Below are positions 25,036 to 34,402 of a stretch of DNA of 64,000 bases, one piece after another. Position 1 is the stretch's first letter, and every line of letters begins with the position of its first letter. The DNA comes from Kibdelosporangium sp040675465 (GTDB taxonomy: Bacteria > Actinomycetota > Actinomycetes > Mycobacteriales > Pseudonocardiaceae): positions 868,001-932,000 of the forward strand of contig NZ_JBFAPA010000001.1 in the NCBI RefSeq assembly GCF_040675465.1, read 5' to 3'. The notes beneath the pieces were generated by a model. The model had not been told where the DNA came from and did no database searches. It saw only the letters and a list, made by a program, of their open reading frames with translations. Both the position numbers and the translations under genes were made by a program.

Positions 25036-27011
25036 TGGCGGTATCGACTCCCATCACGGTCACCCGGCCGGTCGACGATGGCGGCACCGGGTTCAAGCTG
25101 ATGCAACGGCGTGGCTCGATCGTCGCCGCGGTGCTCGTGGCCTGGCTGGTGCTGTGGCTGTTCCTGCGCGGCACGGCGACCCTGCCGCTCGCGCCGGCCC
25201 AGCTGACCGGGCTGCACCACTCGCTCAACGACCTGAACGACGGGATCGGCGAGAACCGCAACTCCAGCTGGATCTTCCTGTACTTCTTCAACGAGATCCG
25301 GCTGGTCATCGACCAGTTCGTGATCTTCCTGCAGTCGCTGATCTCGCAGCCCGGCTACGGCCGCCCGCTGCCGCTGATCGGCTGGCTCGGCGTGGTGACG
25401 CTGGTCGGGTTCGTGTCGTACGCGGTCGCCAACCTCCGCGTGGCGCTGCTGGCCGCGGCCGGGTTCTTCTTCCTCGGCCTGCAGGGGCTGTGGCGGGAGA
25501 GCATGGACACGCTCGCGCTCACCCTGGCCGCGGTGATCATCTCGTTGCTGATCGGCATCCCGCTGGGCATCTGGGCGGGTGTGTCGAACAGGTTCAACAA
25601 GATCATCACGCCGGTGCTGGACTTCATGCAGATCATGCCGTCGTTCGTGTACCTGGCTCCGTTGACGCTGATCTTCCTGATCGGCCCGGCCTCGGCGACC
25701 ATCGCGACGCTGATCTACGCGGCGCCGCCGGTGATTCGCCTTACCGCGCACGGGATTCGCAACGCACCGCACGACACGGTGGAAGCCGCCGAGTCGATGG
25801 GGTCGACGAAAACCCAGACGCTGACCAAGGTTCTGCTGCCCGCGGCAAAGCGGACCATCGTGCTCGGCGTGAACCAGACGATCATGGCGGCGCTGGCGAT
25901 GGTCACCATCGCGGCCCTGATCGACGCGCCCGGGCTGGGCAAGACGGTCGTGAAAGCGTTGCAGACACTCGATGTGGGCACCGCGTTCAACGCCGGCCTG
26001 GCGATCGTGATCATGGCGATCGTGCTGGACCGGGTCACCACCGCGGCGGCGCAACGCGGCCGGCGGCGGCCGAACCGGATCGCCCTGGGGATCGCGGCGG
26101 TCGCCACGATCTTCGCGATCTGGTTGTCCTACACGTATGTCTGGGCCGCGGAGTTCTCCTCGGACCTGGACATCGGCAGCACCATCGCGCAGTGGGCCGG
26201 CGACGTCACCACCTGGGTCCAGTCGAACCTGTCGCCGGTCACCAACGGCATCAAGGACCTGTTCACCTCGGTGCTGATCGACCCGTTGCAGGCGTTGCTG
26301 GCCGACTCGCCGTGGTGGCTGGTGGCCCTGGTCGCGGTCGCGATCTCGGCGACGATCGGCAGCGTCCGGGCCGCGATCATCGCCGCGGTCTGCGTCGCTC
26401 TGCTCGTGCTGTCCGGGTTGTGGCAGGACAGCATGACCACGCTGGCGTCCACCCTGGTCGCCACCGTGTTCACGATGATCATCGGTCTGGTGGTCGGGGT
26501 GTGGATGGGCCGGAGCTACCACGCGGACCGGGTCATCCGGCCGGTGCTGGACGCCGCCCAGACCATGCCCGCGTTCGTGTACCTGGTGCCGTTCCTGGCG
26601 TTGTTCGCGGCCAGCAGGTTCACCGCCATCGCCGCCGCGGTCGTCTACGCGGCGCCGGTGGCCACGAAGATCGTCGCGGACGGGATCCGCGGCGTGTCGG
26701 GGACGACGGTGGAGGCGGCGGTGTCGTCCGGGTCCAGCACCTGGCAGACCATCACCAAGGTCCAGCTGCCGATGTCGGTGCGGGCACTGACCCTGGCCAC
26801 CAACCAGGGCCTGATCTACGTGCTGTCCATGGTCGTGGTCGGCGGCCTGGTCGGCGCCGGCGCGCTCGGCTACGACGTCGTCGCGGGGTTCTCACAGGGC
26901 GAGCTGTACGGCAAGGGACTTGCCGCCGGTATCGCGATCGTGCTGCTCGGGGTCATGCTCGACCGTCTCACGCAGGCGGCGGCCAACCGCATGGAAAGAG
27001 GAACAAGGTGA
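25032..27011 (+). CDS. Double-length glycine betaine ABC permease (two fused permease domains)
   Basis: 659 aa, about twice the length of ProW/OpuAB. Two BPD-type permease modules occur in tandem. The first (about residues 155-340) has EAAESMGSTKTQTLTKVLLP, and the second (about 460-650) has EAAVSSGSSTWQTITKVQLP. Each EAA loop is followed by GVNQTIMAALAMVTIAAL or ATNQGLIYVLSMVVVGGL. One polypeptide could therefore supply the whole transmembrane dimer. GTG start overlaps the ATPase stop, with an ATG one codon later as an alternative. A large open frame in another register across this gene is a composition artefact. Confidence 0.9.
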
Positions 27012-27961
27012 GGATTGCGGCAATCGCGGTCGTCGCTGCCCTGGCTCTGGCCGGGTGCAGCGGGGCCAAGGTCGGGGAGAGTTCAGGCGGCGGCGGTGGG
27101 TCCCAGGCCAGCTGCGGCACCTTCAACCTCGCGGTCAACCCCTGGGTCGGCTACGAGGCCAACGCCGCGGTGATCGCCTACGTGGCGGAGAAGAACCTCG
27201 GCTGCCGGGTCACCAAGAAGGACCTGAAGGAAGAGGTGGCCTGGCAGGGCTTCGGCACCGGCGAAGTGGACGCGGTGGTGGAGAACTGGGGTCACGACGA
27301 TCTGCGGAAGAAGTACATCGACGACCAGAAGACCGGCGTCTCGGCGGGTTCGACGGGAGTGAAGGGCCAGATCGGCTGGTACGTCCCGCCGTGGCTGGCG
27401 AAAGAGCACCCCGACGTGCTCGACTGGAACAACCTGAACAAGTACGCGGACATGTTCAAGACCTCCGAGTCGGGCGGTCAGGGCCAGCTGCTGGACGGCG
27501 ACCCCTCGTTCGTCACCAACGACGAGGCACTGGTGAAGAACCTGAAGCTGAACTTCAAGGTGGTCTACGGCGGCAGCGAGACGGCGCTGATCCAAGCGTT
27601 CAAGCAGGCCGAGGAGCAGAAGAAACCCCTGATCGGCTACTTCTACTCACCGCAATGGCTGCTGTCGGAAGTCAAGCTGGAAAAGGTGAAACTGCCCCCA
27701 TACACCCAGGGCTGCGACGCCGACCCGGAGAAGATCGCCTGCGACTACCCGGACTACGACCTCGACAAGATCGTGAGCAAGAAGTTCGCGGACGCCAATG
27801 GCCCCGCATACCAGCTGGTGAAGAAGTTCCAGTGGACCAACGACGACCAGAACCTCGTGGCCCGCTACATCGCGCAGGACAAGATGACGCCTGACGCGGC
27901 CGCGAAGAAGTGGGTGGACGCCAACCAGGACAAGGTCAAGGCCTGGCTGCCCAGCACGTGA
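27008..27961 (+). CDS. Glycine betaine-binding lipoprotein (OpuAC type)
   Basis: 317 aa. GTG start overlaps the permease stop (GTGA). The lipoprotein signal is VRIAAIAVVAALALAGCS with lipobox Cys17. The mature protein begins NLAVNPWVGYEANAAVIAYV and includes EEVAWQGFGTGEVDAVVENWG and GQIGWYVPPWLAKEHPD, typical of the OpuAC/ProX substrate-binding family, which holds quaternary amines with aromatic residues. It delivers betaine to the permease and ATPase encoded upstream. Followed by a strong hairpin. Confidence 0.92.
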   Translation: MRIAAIAVVAALALAGCSGAKVGESSGGGGGSQASCGTFNLAVNPWVGYEANAAVIAYVAEKNLGCRVTKKDLKEEVAWQGFGTGEVDAVVENWGHDDLRKKYIDDQKTGVSAGSTGVKGQIGWYVPPWLAKEHPDVLDWNNLNKYADMFKTSESGGQGQLLDGDPSFVTNDEALVKNLKLNFKVVYGGSETALIQAFKQAEEQKKPLIGYFYSPQWLLSEVKLEKVKLPPYTQGCDADPEKIACDYPDYDLDKIVSKKFADANGPAYQLVKKFQWTNDDQNLVARYIAQDKMTPDAAAKKWVDANQDKVKAWLPST

Positions 27962-27967
27962 TTCACC

Positions 27968-28003
27968 GCTCGGCCGAGGACGCATCCCCGCCCTCGGCCG
28001 AGC
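27968..28003 (+). terminator. Terminator-like hairpin after the betaine importer operon
   Basis: GCTCGGCCGAGG (27968-27979) and CCTCGGCCGAGC (27992-28003) form a perfect 12-bp stem with a 12-base loop, starting 7 bp after the OpuAC stop. Confidence 0.75.
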
Positions 28004-28018
28004 AGTGCAGGTAGCCCG

Positions 28019-28186
28019 CTACAAATCGCTTTGCCTGCATTTCTCACATTGATGGCCTGCGCAGAATGTGACGTCTCCGTTGATGATTCCCGACTGGAAG
28101 ACGTTCCCATTGACGTGACCGCTGACCTGGTTCTGACTGGTTTTGCGGACACGTCCTATTACGGCGCACGCATCCTCCGTGGTCAA
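28019..28186 (-). CDS. Short frame with RHIM-like (BASS3-type) amyloid motif, small protein or gene remnant
   Basis: 55 codons from a TTG, with no ribosome binding site seen. It lies in frame directly after the padR stop codon, so readthrough would append it to PadR. The central segment GHVNGNVFQSGIINGDV matches the bacterial RHIM-like amyloid signalling pattern G-x-V-x-G-x-x-x-Q-x-G-x-I-x-G-D-V that actinobacteria carry at the ends of NLR-type and effector proteins. After the motif come CAGHQCEKCRQSDL and a stop, with four cysteine/histidine residues of unknown role. Local base composition is less GC-rich than the neighbouring genes. Either a free-standing amyloid peptide or the remnant of a signalling protein. 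Not certain to be translated. Confidence 0.4.
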   Translation of the reverse strand: MTTEDACAVIGRVRKTSQNQVSGHVNGNVFQSGIINGDVTFCAGHQCEKCRQSDL

Positions 28187-28216
28187 CTGAGTTCGGCGCC
28201 CACAGAGCCGACCCCG

Positions 28217-28780
28217 CTATTGGTGGGTTGCGGCCGCCGCCTGCAGTTCCTGCTGGGCCCATTGACCCCAGGTGCGGACCATCTCCATGTAGCGGACGCC
28301 CCACTCCAAAGCTATCCGGCCGTAAACCGCCAGCCGGTCGTCCTCCCCGGCGATGGACTGCTTGATCTCCTCGTAGGCGGCGAGGGTCTCTTCCGCGTGG
28401 TCCACCTGTTTGTGGAGGTACTCCACGGCTTGGTGGGGTGGGATGACGTTGAGGAAGAAGACGCGCAGGAGCATGTCGCTGCGGCGGACGCGGTCGGGTT
28501 CGACCTCGGTCATCCAGTGCCGCAGTTCGTCGAGGCCCGCGTCGGTGATGGCGTACTCCTTGCGGCCGCGGGGGCCTTCGGCAGCGGCCTGCACCAGGCC
28601 GGCCTCGGCCATCCGGTTGAGCTCCGAGTACAGCTGGCTCTGGGTGGCCGGCCACACGTTCGCCAGGGAGATCTCGAACGTCTTGAGCAGGTCGTAGCCG
28701 CTGGCGGGGCCGGCTGACAGAAGACCTAGAACGGCGTGGCGGAGGCTCATGTCTGGCAGTTTACATTCCAACATTGACAT
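28217..28780 (-). CDS. PadR-family transcriptional regulator
   Basis: 187 aa from ATG 28780, or about 177 from ATG 28750 (MSLRHAVLGLLSAGPASGYDLL, the normal PadR opening). The winged helix reads LANVWPATQSQLYSELNRMAEAGLVQAAAEGPRGRKEYAITDAG. A C-terminal Vir_act_alpha_C-type dimerisation region follows (VDHAEETLAAYEEIKQSI). Divergent from the membrane protein/carotenoid oxygenase operon, with two GACATGTC palindromes in the shared region, so it most likely represses that operon and itself. Confidence 0.9.
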   Translation of the reverse strand: MSMLECKLPDMSLRHAVLGLLSAGPASGYDLLKTFEISLANVWPATQSQLYSELNRMAEAGLVQAAAEGPRGRKEYAITDAGLDELRHWMTEVEPDRVRRSDMLLRVFFLNVIPPHQAVEYLHKQVDHAEETLAAYEEIKQSIAGEDDRLAVYGRIALEWGVRYMEMVRTWGQWAQQELQAAAATHQ

Positions 28781-28812
28781 GTCGCTAGTGGAGGTTCTAG
28801 CTTTGACATGTC
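28776..28812. promoter_or_regulatory. Two GACATGTC palindromes between padR and its divergent operon
   Basis: GACATGTC occurs at 28776-28783 and 28805-28812, each preceded by TT (TTGACATGTC), 29 bp apart. PadR proteins often bind paired ATGT/ACAT half-sites, so these are candidate operators. The right copy contains an upstream ATG of the membrane-protein frame, supporting the downstream start at 28847. Confidence 0.55.
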
Positions 28813-28846
28813 ACAGTTGGAACGTCAGAGAGAAAAGGACCTGGGG

Positions 28847-29410
28847 ATGCTCGGCTACGTGAAGACCTTCGCCCCGTGGATCGTGTTCGCGGTGTTGTCC
28901 ACCAACGGGGAGTCGCGGTGGGGTGCGTTGGGCGCGGTGGTTCTCGCGGCCGGACTGCTCGTCCTGGACCGCAGCCGGGGCAAGGCCTGGGATGCGCTGA
29001 TCATCGAGTCGAGCTCGGCGCTCTTCTTCGGTGCGCTCACCGTGGCGTCGTTCACCATCAGCCACGCGCCGCTGGGTGACTACGGGCCCGCGGTCGCGGG
29101 TGGGTGGCTGGCGCTGACCTCGTGGGGGTCGTTGGCCATCCGCAGGCCGTTCACCCTGGGCATCGCGAAGACCATGGTGCCCAAGGAGCTCCACGGCCAC
29201 CCGATGTTCTTGCGGACCAACGCGATCATCACCGCCGCCTGGGGCATCGCGTTCACCCTCGAAGCGGTCCTGCTGACCGTCCTGCTCGGCGTGGCGCCAT
29301 ATGCCACCGCCGCGCTGATCACCATCAAGATCGCGAGCTTCGTGCTGCCCGCCATCTTCACCATCCGCTACCAGCAGATCGTCCGTGCCCGTCAGGAGGC
29401 TCTCCGATGA
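28847..29410 (+). CDS. Uncharacterised multi-pass membrane protein
   Basis: About 187 aa from ATG 28847, which has AGGAC 7-8 bp upstream. The frame is open to 28808, but that ATG lies in the palindrome. Five or six hydrophobic helices are evident, for example WIVFAVLS, ALGAVVLAAGLLVL, ALFFGALTVASFTI, ITAAWGIAFTLEAVLLTVLLG and AALITIKIASFVLPAIFTI. A conserved-looking loop RRPFTLGIAKTMVPKELHGHP lies between helices. It overlaps the carotenoid oxygenase start (ATGA), so the two are co-translated. Function unknown, possibly handling a hydrophobic substrate for the oxygenase. Confidence 0.8.
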   Translation: MLGYVKTFAPWIVFAVLSTNGESRWGALGAVVLAAGLLVLDRSRGKAWDALIIESSSALFFGALTVASFTISHAPLGDYGPAVAGGWLALTSWGSLAIRRPFTLGIAKTMVPKELHGHPMFLRTNAIITAAWGIAFTLEAVLLTVLLGVAPYATAALITIKIASFVLPAIFTIRYQQIVRARQEALR

Positions 29411-30705
29411 CCACGCCCACCTACCTCGACGGCCTGCTCGCCCCCGTCGTCGACGAGATCACCGCGGAGAACCTGCAGGTGTCCGGCACGATCCCGGCGG
29501 AGCTTCGCGGCCGGTACTTCCGCAACGGCCCGAACCCCAAGCCCGGCGAGGACCCCGGTCACTGGTTCGTCGGCCCGGGCATGATCCACGGCATCCGGCT
29601 GCGTGACGGCAAGGCCGAGTGGTACCGCAACCGCTGGGTCCGCACCGCGCAGCTGGCGGGCCGACCGTTCGTCGGACCCGACGGGCCCGACCTCACCGCG
29701 GTCAGCGCGAACACGAACGTCATCCGGCACGCGGACAAGATCTTCGCGCTGGTGGAGAACGGGTTCCCGCACGAGATCACGCCGGAGCTGTTCACCGTCG
29801 GCGCCTACGACTTCAAGGGCCGGCTGACCACGGCGATGACCGCGCACCCCAAGGAGGACCCGGACACCGGTGAGCTGCACTTCTTCGGCTACGGCTTCTG
29901 GGCGCCCTACCTGACCTACCACCGGCTGAACGCCCAGGGCGATCTGGTGGAGAGCCGGGAGATCGATGTGCCCGGGCCGACGATGATGCACGACTTCGCG
30001 ATCACCGAGCACTACGTGATCTGGCTCGACCTGCCGATGGTGTTCGACCTGGAGTCGGCCGGCAAGGGCATGGCCTACCAGTGGTCCGACGCGTACGGCG
30101 CGCGGCTGGGCGTGATGTCCAAGCAGACCAAGCAGGTGCAGTGGTTCGACGTCGATCCCTGCTACGTCTTCCACGTCGGCAACGCGCATGAGGACGAGGG
30201 CCGGGTCGTGCTCGACGCGGTCCGCTACTCGCCGAACCAGATGAAGGCGACGTGGGCGCGGATCGGCGGCAGCCCGAACCCGGCGAACGAGACCGACGGC
30301 ACCACGCTGCACCGGTGGACGCTGGACCTGGCGTCCGGTGGGATCAAGGAGGAGCAGCTGGACGACCGGCACGTCGAGTTCCCCTCGATGAACGAGCTGC
30401 ACCTGGGCCGGCCGAGCCAGTACCTCTACGCGGTGACCGGCAACGCGATCGTCAAGTACGACACGGTCACCGGCCGCACCAACGCGCGGGAGCTGGGCCG
30501 CGCGCCCGGCGAGGCGGAGTTCGTGCCCCGGATGGACGCCCGGTTCGAGGACGACGGCTGGCTGATGTCCATCGTCACCGACCACGACGGCACCAGCTCG
30601 GACCTGATGATCTTCGAGGCCGCTGGTCTGGACTGGGTCGCCAAGATCCACCTGCCCAGGCGGGTTCCCTCCGGGTTCCACGGCAACTGGCTGGCCGACT
30701 CTTGA
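29407..30705 (+). CDS. Carotenoid oxygenase family dioxygenase
   Basis: 432 aa from ATG 29407. The upstream open extension is a shadow of the membrane-protein gene. GTIPAELRGRYFRNGPNP and WFVGPGMIHGIRLRDG are the family opening. The four iron-ligand histidines are recognisable in TAHPKEDP, MMHDFAITEH, YVFHVGNAHED and the C-terminal SGFHGNWL. Cleaves carotenoids, apocarotenoids or stilbene-type double bonds with O2. Substrate undetermined. Expressed with the preceding membrane protein, apparently under PadR control. Its presence within the betaine locus looks incidental. Confidence 0.9.
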   Translation: MTTPTYLDGLLAPVVDEITAENLQVSGTIPAELRGRYFRNGPNPKPGEDPGHWFVGPGMIHGIRLRDGKAEWYRNRWVRTAQLAGRPFVGPDGPDLTAVSANTNVIRHADKIFALVENGFPHEITPELFTVGAYDFKGRLTTAMTAHPKEDPDTGELHFFGYGFWAPYLTYHRLNAQGDLVESREIDVPGPTMMHDFAITEHYVIWLDLPMVFDLESAGKGMAYQWSDAYGARLGVMSKQTKQVQWFDVDPCYVFHVGNAHEDEGRVVLDAVRYSPNQMKATWARIGGSPNPANETDGTTLHRWTLDLASGGIKEEQLDDRHVEFPSMNELHLGRPSQYLYAVTGNAIVKYDTVTGRTNARELGRAPGEAEFVPRMDARFEDDGWLMSIVTDHDGTSSDLMIFEAAGLDWVAKIHLPRRVPSGFHGNWLADS

Positions 30706-30750
30706 CATGCCCGCGACCCCGCGCGACGCTTGTTGCGCAAGCTGCGTGGT

Positions 30751-30767
30751 GTTGCGAATAGTGCATT
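30751..30767. promoter_or_regulatory. IclR-type element upstream of dimethylglycine oxidase
   Basis: GTTGCGAATAGTGCATT on the plus strand. Read on the minus strand it ends ACTATTCGCAAC, matching the right half of the GTTG-N9-CAAC elements. It lies 14 bp before the GTG start. A second small palindrome, GCTTG-TTGCG-CAAGC, is at 30728-30742. Confidence 0.45.
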
Positions 30768-30780
30768 GATGGAGGCTCGC

Positions 30781-33174
30781 GTGGCCGGACCTAAGGTCGT
30801 GATCATCGGTGCGGGGGTGGTTGGTGCCGCCCTCGCCGACGAGCTGGCCCTGAAGGGCTGGACCGACATCACCGTGGTGGACCAGGGGCCGCTGCCCGCG
30901 CCGGGCGGGTCGTCGAGTCACGCGCCCGGCCTGGTGTTCCAGTGCAACGGCTCGAAGACCATGACCGAGCTGGCCCGCTACACAGTGGAAAAGCTTGTCA
31001 GCCTGGACGCGTTCCTGCAGGTCGGCGGCCTGGAGGTGGCTACGACCCCGGCTCGGCTGCAGGAGCTGCACCGGCGGCACGGCTGGCTGACGTCGTGGGG
31101 CGTCGAGGGCCGCGTGCTCAGTCCACAAGAGACACACGAGCTGTACCCGTTGCTGGGCGAGGACACCGTGCTCGGTGGCCTGCACGTGCCCACCGACGGT
31201 CTGGCCAAAGCCGTGAAGGCCGTTGAGGTTCAACTCAGACGCGCCCAGGAACGCGGGGTCACGCTGATGGACCGCACCGAGGTGCTGGACATCAAGACCG
31301 AGGGCGACCAGGTCACCGGCGTCGTCACCGACAAGGGTGAACTTCCGGCGGACATCGTGGTCTGCTGCGCCGGGATCTGGGGCCCGAAGGTCGCCGGTCT
31401 CGTCGGCATGACGCTCCCCCTCGTGCCGCTCGCCCACCAGCTCGCGTGGACCGGCCAGGTTCCCGCCATCGAAGGCCAGCAGACCGAGGCGGTCCGGCCG
31501 ATCCTGCGCCACCAGGACGCCGACCTCTACTACCGCGACCGGTTCGACACCATCGGGATCGGCTACTACGGCCACCGTCCGATGCCGGTCGACGTCAACG
31601 ACATCCTCAGTGTCGACGCCGCCGAGGTGATGCCGTCGGTGCTGCCGTTCACCGAGGAGGACTTCGACCCGGCCTGGCAGGAGTCGCAGCGGCTGCTGCC
31701 CTCGCTGACCGAGGCGAAGATCGAGGAAGGCATCAACGGGCTGTTCTCGTTCACCGTCGACGACTTCCCCCTGCTGGGCGAATCACCCACGGTCAAAGGC
31801 TTCTGGGTCGCCGAGGCGGTCTGGGTCACGCACTCCGCGGGCGTCGCGCACGCGATGTCCGAGTGGCTCACCCAGGGCTACTGCTCCTCGTACGACCTGC
31901 ACGAGTGCGACGTCAACCGGTTCGAGCAGCACCACCTGGCGCCCGACTACATCAAGGCCCGCGGCTGCCAGAACTTCGTCGAGGTCTACGACATCAAGCA
32001 CCCGCTGCAGCCGATGGAGGACCCGCGGCCGCTGCGCACCAGCCCGTTCTACCAGCGGCAGAAGGAACTCGGCGCGGTGTTCCTGGAGGCCAACGGCTGG
32101 GAGCGGCCGCAGTGGTACGAGTCGAACTCCCTGCTCACCGCGGGCCGCCAGCTGCACCAGCCGAACGAGTGGGCGGCCCAGTACTGGTCGCCGATCGCGG
32201 CCGCCGAGGCCCAGGTCACCCGCGAAACCGTTGCGCTGTACGACATGACGGCGTTGAAGCGGCTGATGGTCGAGGGCACGGGCGCGGCGGAGTTCCTGCA
32301 GCGCATGACGACCGGTGACGTGGACAAGTCGGTCGGCTCGGTCACGTACTGCCTGCTGCTCGACGTCGACGGCGGGATCCGCAGTGACGTCACGGTCGCG
32401 CGGCTGGCCAAGGACCAGTTCCAGGTGGGCGCCAACGGAAACCTCGACCTCGACTGGCTCACCCGGCACCTGCCGGAGAACGTGCACGTCCGCGACCTGA
32501 CCGCGAGCACGTGCTGCATCGGCCTCTGGGGCCCGAAAGCCCGCGAAGTGCTGCAGCCGCTGACCAGGATCGACCTGACCGCGCTGAAGTACTTCCGCGG
32601 CAAGCAGGGCTTCATCGGCAACGTGCCGGTGACGTTGCTGCGACTGTCCTATGTGGGCGAACTCGGCTGGGAGATCTACACCACCGCCGACATGGGCCTC
32701 AAGCTGTGGGACACGTTGTGGGCCGCGGGTCAGCAGCACGGGATCATCGCCGGCGGGCGGGCCGCGTTCAACAGCCTCCGGCTGGAGAAGGGATACCGCA
32801 GCTTCGGCACGGACATGACCTACGAGCACGACCCGTTCGAGGCGGGCGTGGGCTTCTCGGTCAAGCTGGCCAAGGAGTCGTTCGTCGGCCGGGACGCGCT
32901 GCAGCCCGGTGACCCCAAGCGCAAGCTCACCTGCCTGACGCTCGACGAGACCGTGATGGGCAAGGAACCCGTGTTCAACGGGGACACCTGCGTCGGCTAC
33001 GTGACCAGTGCCGCCTACGGGCACACCATCGGCAAGGGCATCGCGTACGCGTGGTTGCCGGGCGACCTCAACCCGGGCGACACCGTCCACATCGGCTACT
33101 TCGACCGCCGGATCGCGGCGACCGTGGCCGAGGAGCCGCTGTTCGACCCGAAGATGACCCGGTTGAGGGGATAG
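30781..33174 (+). CDS. Dimethylglycine oxidase-like flavoprotein with folate domain
   Basis: 797 aa from GTG 30781 with GGAGG upstream. The longer open frame starts inside the regulatory repeat and is rejected. KVVIIGAGVVGAALADEL binds FAD. His47 in SSSHAPGL aligns with the histidine that carries covalent FAD in dimethylglycine/sarcosine dehydrogenases. Residues about 1-430 form the DAO-type oxidase, and about 430-797 the GcvT/aminomethyltransferase-like folate domain (RLSYVGELGWEIYTTADMG, SLRLEKGYRSFGTDMT). The whole sequence reads very like Arthrobacter dimethylglycine oxidase, which demethylates dimethylglycine to sarcosine and passes formaldehyde to THF. The sarcosine oxidase genes follow directly. 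Confidence 0.9.
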   Translation: MAGPKVVIIGAGVVGAALADELALKGWTDITVVDQGPLPAPGGSSSHAPGLVFQCNGSKTMTELARYTVEKLVSLDAFLQVGGLEVATTPARLQELHRRHGWLTSWGVEGRVLSPQETHELYPLLGEDTVLGGLHVPTDGLAKAVKAVEVQLRRAQERGVTLMDRTEVLDIKTEGDQVTGVVTDKGELPADIVVCCAGIWGPKVAGLVGMTLPLVPLAHQLAWTGQVPAIEGQQTEAVRPILRHQDADLYYRDRFDTIGIGYYGHRPMPVDVNDILSVDAAEVMPSVLPFTEEDFDPAWQESQRLLPSLTEAKIEEGINGLFSFTVDDFPLLGESPTVKGFWVAEAVWVTHSAGVAHAMSEWLTQGYCSSYDLHECDVNRFEQHHLAPDYIKARGCQNFVEVYDIKHPLQPMEDPRPLRTSPFYQRQKELGAVFLEANGWERPQWYESNSLLTAGRQLHQPNEWAAQYWSPIAAAEAQVTRETVALYDMTALKRLMVEGTGAAEFLQRMTTGDVDKSVGSVTYCLLLDVDGGIRSDVTVARLAKDQFQVGANGNLDLDWLTRHLPENVHVRDLTASTCCIGLWGPKAREVLQPLTRIDLTALKYFRGKQGFIGNVPVTLLRLSYVGELGWEIYTTADMGLKLWDTLWAAGQQHGIIAGGRAAFNSLRLEKGYRSFGTDMTYEHDPFEAGVGFSVKLAKESFVGRDALQPGDPKRKLTCLTLDETVMGKEPVFNGDTCVGYVTSAAYGHTIGKGIAYAWLPGDLNPGDTVHIGYFDRRIAATVAEEPLFDPKMTRLRG

Positions 33175-33176
33175 CG

Positions 33177-34379
33177 ATGGACCACCCGGACTGGCTCTGG
33201 CGCACCCCGGAGCCGAAGAAGTCGTATGACGTCGTCATCGTGGGCGCGGGTGGGCACGGCCTGGCCACCGCGTACTACCTGGCCAAGAACCACGGCATCA
33301 CCAATGTGGCGGTGCTGGAGAAGGGCTGGCTCGCGGGCGGGAACATGGCCCGCAACACCACCATCATCCGGTCGAACTACCTTTGGGACGAGAGCGCAGG
33401 CATCTACGAGCACTCGCTGAAACTGTGGGAGGGCCTGGCCCAGGAACTCGACTACGACTTCCTGTTCAGCCAGCGCGGGGTGCTCAACCTCGCGCACACC
33501 CTGCAGGACATCCGTGAGGGCACCCGCCGGGTGAACGCCAACCGGCTCAACGGGATCGACGGCGAATGGCTGTCGCCGGAGGAGATCGCCAAGGTCTGCC
33601 CGATCGTGAACATCTCCCAGGACGTCCGCCATCCCGTGCTCGGCGGCACCTGGCAGCCACGCGCGGGTATCGCCAAACACGACTACGTGGCCTGGGCTTT
33701 CGCGCGCCGCGCCGACGAACTCGGCGTCGACCTCATCCAGAACTGTGAGGTCACCGGGTTTCTGACCGACGGCAACCGGGTCACCGGCGTGCAGACCAAC
33801 CGTGGCTCGATCAACGCTGGACGCGTTGGCCTTGCCGCAGCGGGACACACGAGCGTTCTCGCGTCCACGCTGGGCATTCGGCTGCCGTTGCAGAGCCATC
33901 CGTTGCAGGCGTTGGTGTCCGAGCTGCTGGAACCGGTGCACCCCACGGTGGTGATGTCGAACCACGTGCACGTATATGTGTCCCAGGCGCACAAGGGCGA
34001 ACTCGTCATGGGCGCGGGCATCGACTCGTACAACTCGTACGGGCAACGGGGTTCGGTGCACATCATCGAGCAACAGATGGCCGCCGCGATCGAGCTGTTC
34101 CCGATCTTCGCTCGGGCGCACCTGATCCGGACGTGGGGCGGGATCGTGGACGTCACGCCGGACGCCTCGCCGATCATCGGCCGGACGCCGGTCGAGGAGC
34201 TGTTCGTCAACTGCGGCTGGGGAACCGGCGGGTTCAAGGCCACGCCGGGTGTCGGTTGGGTGTTCGCGCACACGCTCGCCCACGGCACACCACACGAGTT
34301 GAACGAGCCGTTCACCCTCGAACGGTTCACCACTGGGGCCTTGATCGACGAACACGGCGCTGCAGCCGTCGCCCATTAG
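33177..34379 (+). CDS. soxB: Heterotetrameric sarcosine oxidase, beta subunit
   Basis: 400 aa, ATG three bases after the previous stop, upstream extension rejected. YDVVIVGAGGHGLATAYYLAKNHG binds FAD. His168 in GIAKHDYVAWAFARRA corresponds to the histidine that binds FMN covalently in SoxB. RTWGGIVDVTPDASPIIG and FVNCGWGTGGFKATPGVG are family landmarks. It carries the sarcosine oxidation site. Electrons pass from FAD to FMN, then to O2. First gene of the conserved B-D-A-G order. Confidence 0.93.
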   Translation: MDHPDWLWRTPEPKKSYDVVIVGAGGHGLATAYYLAKNHGITNVAVLEKGWLAGGNMARNTTIIRSNYLWDESAGIYEHSLKLWEGLAQELDYDFLFSQRGVLNLAHTLQDIREGTRRVNANRLNGIDGEWLSPEEIAKVCPIVNISQDVRHPVLGGTWQPRAGIAKHDYVAWAFARRADELGVDLIQNCEVTGFLTDGNRVTGVQTNRGSINAGRVGLAAAGHTSVLASTLGIRLPLQSHPLQALVSELLEPVHPTVVMSNHVHVYVSQAHKGELVMGAGIDSYNSYGQRGSVHIIEQQMAAAIELFPIFARAHLIRTWGGIVDVTPDASPIIGRTPVEELFVNCGWGTGGFKATPGVGWVFAHTLAHGTPHELNEPFTLERFTTGALIDEHGAAAVAH

Positions 34380-34402
34380 TACAGCGCACTAGAGGAGTCA
34401 CG

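Noticed and set aside
28031..28717. 228-codon plus-strand frame over padR
   Set aside because: Antisense to a clear PadR winged-helix gene, with no recognisable motif.
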